A stretch of 5,252 nucleotides of DNA from an uncultured Ellagibacter sp. (lineage in GTDB: Bacteria > Actinomycetota > Coriobacteriia > Coriobacteriales > Eggerthellaceae). The notes under the pieces are model-generated. The model was given only the letters and a program-made list of their open reading frames with translations, was not told the origin of the DNA and searched no databases. Shown here piece after piece: positions 4,470 to 5,252 of this stretch (within the stretch, counting starts at the first letter, position 1; each line of letters opens with the position of its first letter). The stretch spans positions 1-5,252 of the forward strand of contig CAKUIV010000134.1 in the NCBI GenBank assembly GCA_934661105.1, given 5' to 3'. A program made the translations under genes and the position numbers.

Positions 4470-5252
4470 CTAGAAGATGGGGTGCGTCGGGTGCTTTTCC
4501 TCGTCGACCTCGAACACATAATCGTCGTCGTATTTCGGCGGGATGACGGGGATCTGGAGGAACGAGACGTGGTCGGCACCCGTGTGGAACACGTGCTCGC
4601 CCGCATTGTCGGTCTCCCACATGAGCGGCTCGATCCAGTGGGGATCGCGGATGTAGCGGCCCGCGACCTGCAGGCGGATGGTCTCGCCCGCATGCCAGAT
4701 GCGGCTCGTAGGATTGATCTCGACGTCGATCGGCACGATCTCGCCTGGTGCGAGCTTGAGTTCGCGTTTGTGCGCCTGCACCGGCTCGAAATCGGTCGAA
4801 AGCTCGGGGTCGAGCTCGCGGTGCGAGACGCGCAGCTTGCCCCACGCGCCCGGATGCGGCGCCGTGCCGTGGAAGATGGTGACGGGCTGTTCCACGCCTG
4901 TGCGCGAGAGCTTCTTCACCGTGACGAAGAGGTCCATGTCGTCGTACCCGCGCGCTTCGACCCAGGCGCGCAGCTTCAGGTAGCCCGTGAGCTCGGTGTC
5001 TTCCGTGAATGTGTAGTCGAAGTCGAGTTCCCCGGTCGCGGGATCGTAGCCCGCCTCGGCGGCGAGTCCGGGGTTCTCGCGCTTCATGCGCATGTCGGAC
5101 GCGTCGAGGTAGAGCTTCTCGTAGCGCGTACGCGCAAGCGGGAATTCCTCCTCCGCGCGGTCGACCTGAAAGTCGTCGTCGAAGCGATCCTGCACGCTGA
5201 TGCGCACGCGCGGGGTCGATTCCCACCCGTTGCGGATGTCCTTGCAGTAGCG
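4470..5252 (-). CDS. CocE/NonD family (X-Pro dipeptidyl-peptidase-like) hydrolase, C-terminal part
   Basis: Only the last 260 residues are in the window; the gene begins beyond its right edge. They read through without interruption from RYCKDIRNGWESTPRVRI and correspond to the C-terminal jelly-roll domain of this alpha/beta-hydrolase family (X-Pro dipeptidyl-peptidase C-terminal domain). Recognisable landmarks, counted from the window edge, are GYLKLRAWVEARGYDDMDLF (90-109), WGKLRVSHRELDP (137-149), an Arg/Trp-rich RIWHAGETIRLQVAGR (184-199), and HVFHTGADHVSFLQIPVIPP (220-239). The expected catalytic Ser-Asp-His set lies in the missing N-terminal domain, so activity cannot be judged. Family members cleave acyl, ester or Xaa-Pro bonds; the substrate here is unknown. 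An acidic tail of about 20 residues (KYDDDYVFEVDEEKHPTHP) follows the last beta-strand motif. No functional link with the neighbouring aromatic-pathway genes is evident, and a separate promoter lies between them. Confidence 0.88.
   Translation of the reverse strand, partial: RYCKDIRNGWESTPRVRISVQDRFDDDFQVDRAEEEFPLARTRYEKLYLDASDMRMKRENPGLAAEAGYDPATGELDFDYTFTEDTELTGYLKLRAWVEARGYDDMDLFVTVKKLSRTGVEQPVTIFHGTAPHPGAWGKLRVSHRELDPELSTDFEPVQAHKRELKLAPGEIVPIDVEINPTSRIWHAGETIRLQVAGRYIRDPHWIEPLMWETDNAGEHVFHTGADHVSFLQIPVIPPKYDDDYVFEVDEEKHPTHPIF

Noticed and set aside
4318..5226. A 302-codon minus-strand frame overlapping the CocE-family gene
   Set aside because: Its product is extremely Arg-, Ala- and Gly-rich, as expected of an out-of-phase reading of GC-rich coding DNA. 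The other frame matches a known protein family throughout.
1..5252. CRISPR arrays, transposases, integrases, att sites and restriction or abortive-infection genes
   Set aside because: No regularly spaced repeats, no recognisable mobile-element or defence protein motifs, and no flanking target-site duplication were seen. The remnants at left are too short to assign.

Overview
The window looks like chromosomal DNA of a high-GC anaerobic actinobacterium, most likely of the class Coriobacteriia (Eggerthella/Gordonibacter-like). This is inferred from the strong G/C bias at third codon positions in the recognisable genes, from a diguanylate-cyclase remnant whose N-terminal part resembles those I associate with that group, and from the style of the CocE-type hydrolase and the DUF1295 protein. 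No rRNA, tRNA, CRISPR array or insertion sequence was seen.

Left part (1 to about 1360) is decayed, and its first ~900 bases are visibly less GC-rich than the rest. It holds a frame-broken C-terminal gene fragment (2-261), a possible 28-residue membrane miniprotein with a near-ideal ribosome binding site (371-457), a run of stem-loops (485-602), a start-less orphan coding fragment (647-904) and, on the minus strand, a diguanylate cyclase (GGDEF) gene that has lost most of its catalytic domain and its frame (1089-1359).

Middle part (1421-2900) has two divergent membrane-protein genes: an uncharacterised protein with about five membrane segments (minus, 1421-2002) and a DUF1295/steroid-5-alpha-reductase-like protein (plus, 2109-2900). 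The 106-bp spacer between them contains two overlapping inverted repeats. A strong stem-loop terminator at 3061-3099 separates the plus-strand gene from the minus-strand genes to its right.

Right part (3134-5252) is metabolic and on the minus strand. An AroQ-type chorismate mutase gene (3937-4218) overlaps a class I DAHP synthase gene (aroF, 3134-3940) by 4 bp. This pairs the first step of the shikimate pathway with the chorismate branch step toward phenylalanine and tyrosine. Upstream lies the 3' end of a CocE/NonD-family X-Pro dipeptidyl-peptidase-like hydrolase (4470 to beyond the window).

I do not see a complete, clearly new multi-gene system. The best leads are the small membrane ORF with its flanking stem-loops and the cluster of gene remnants around it.
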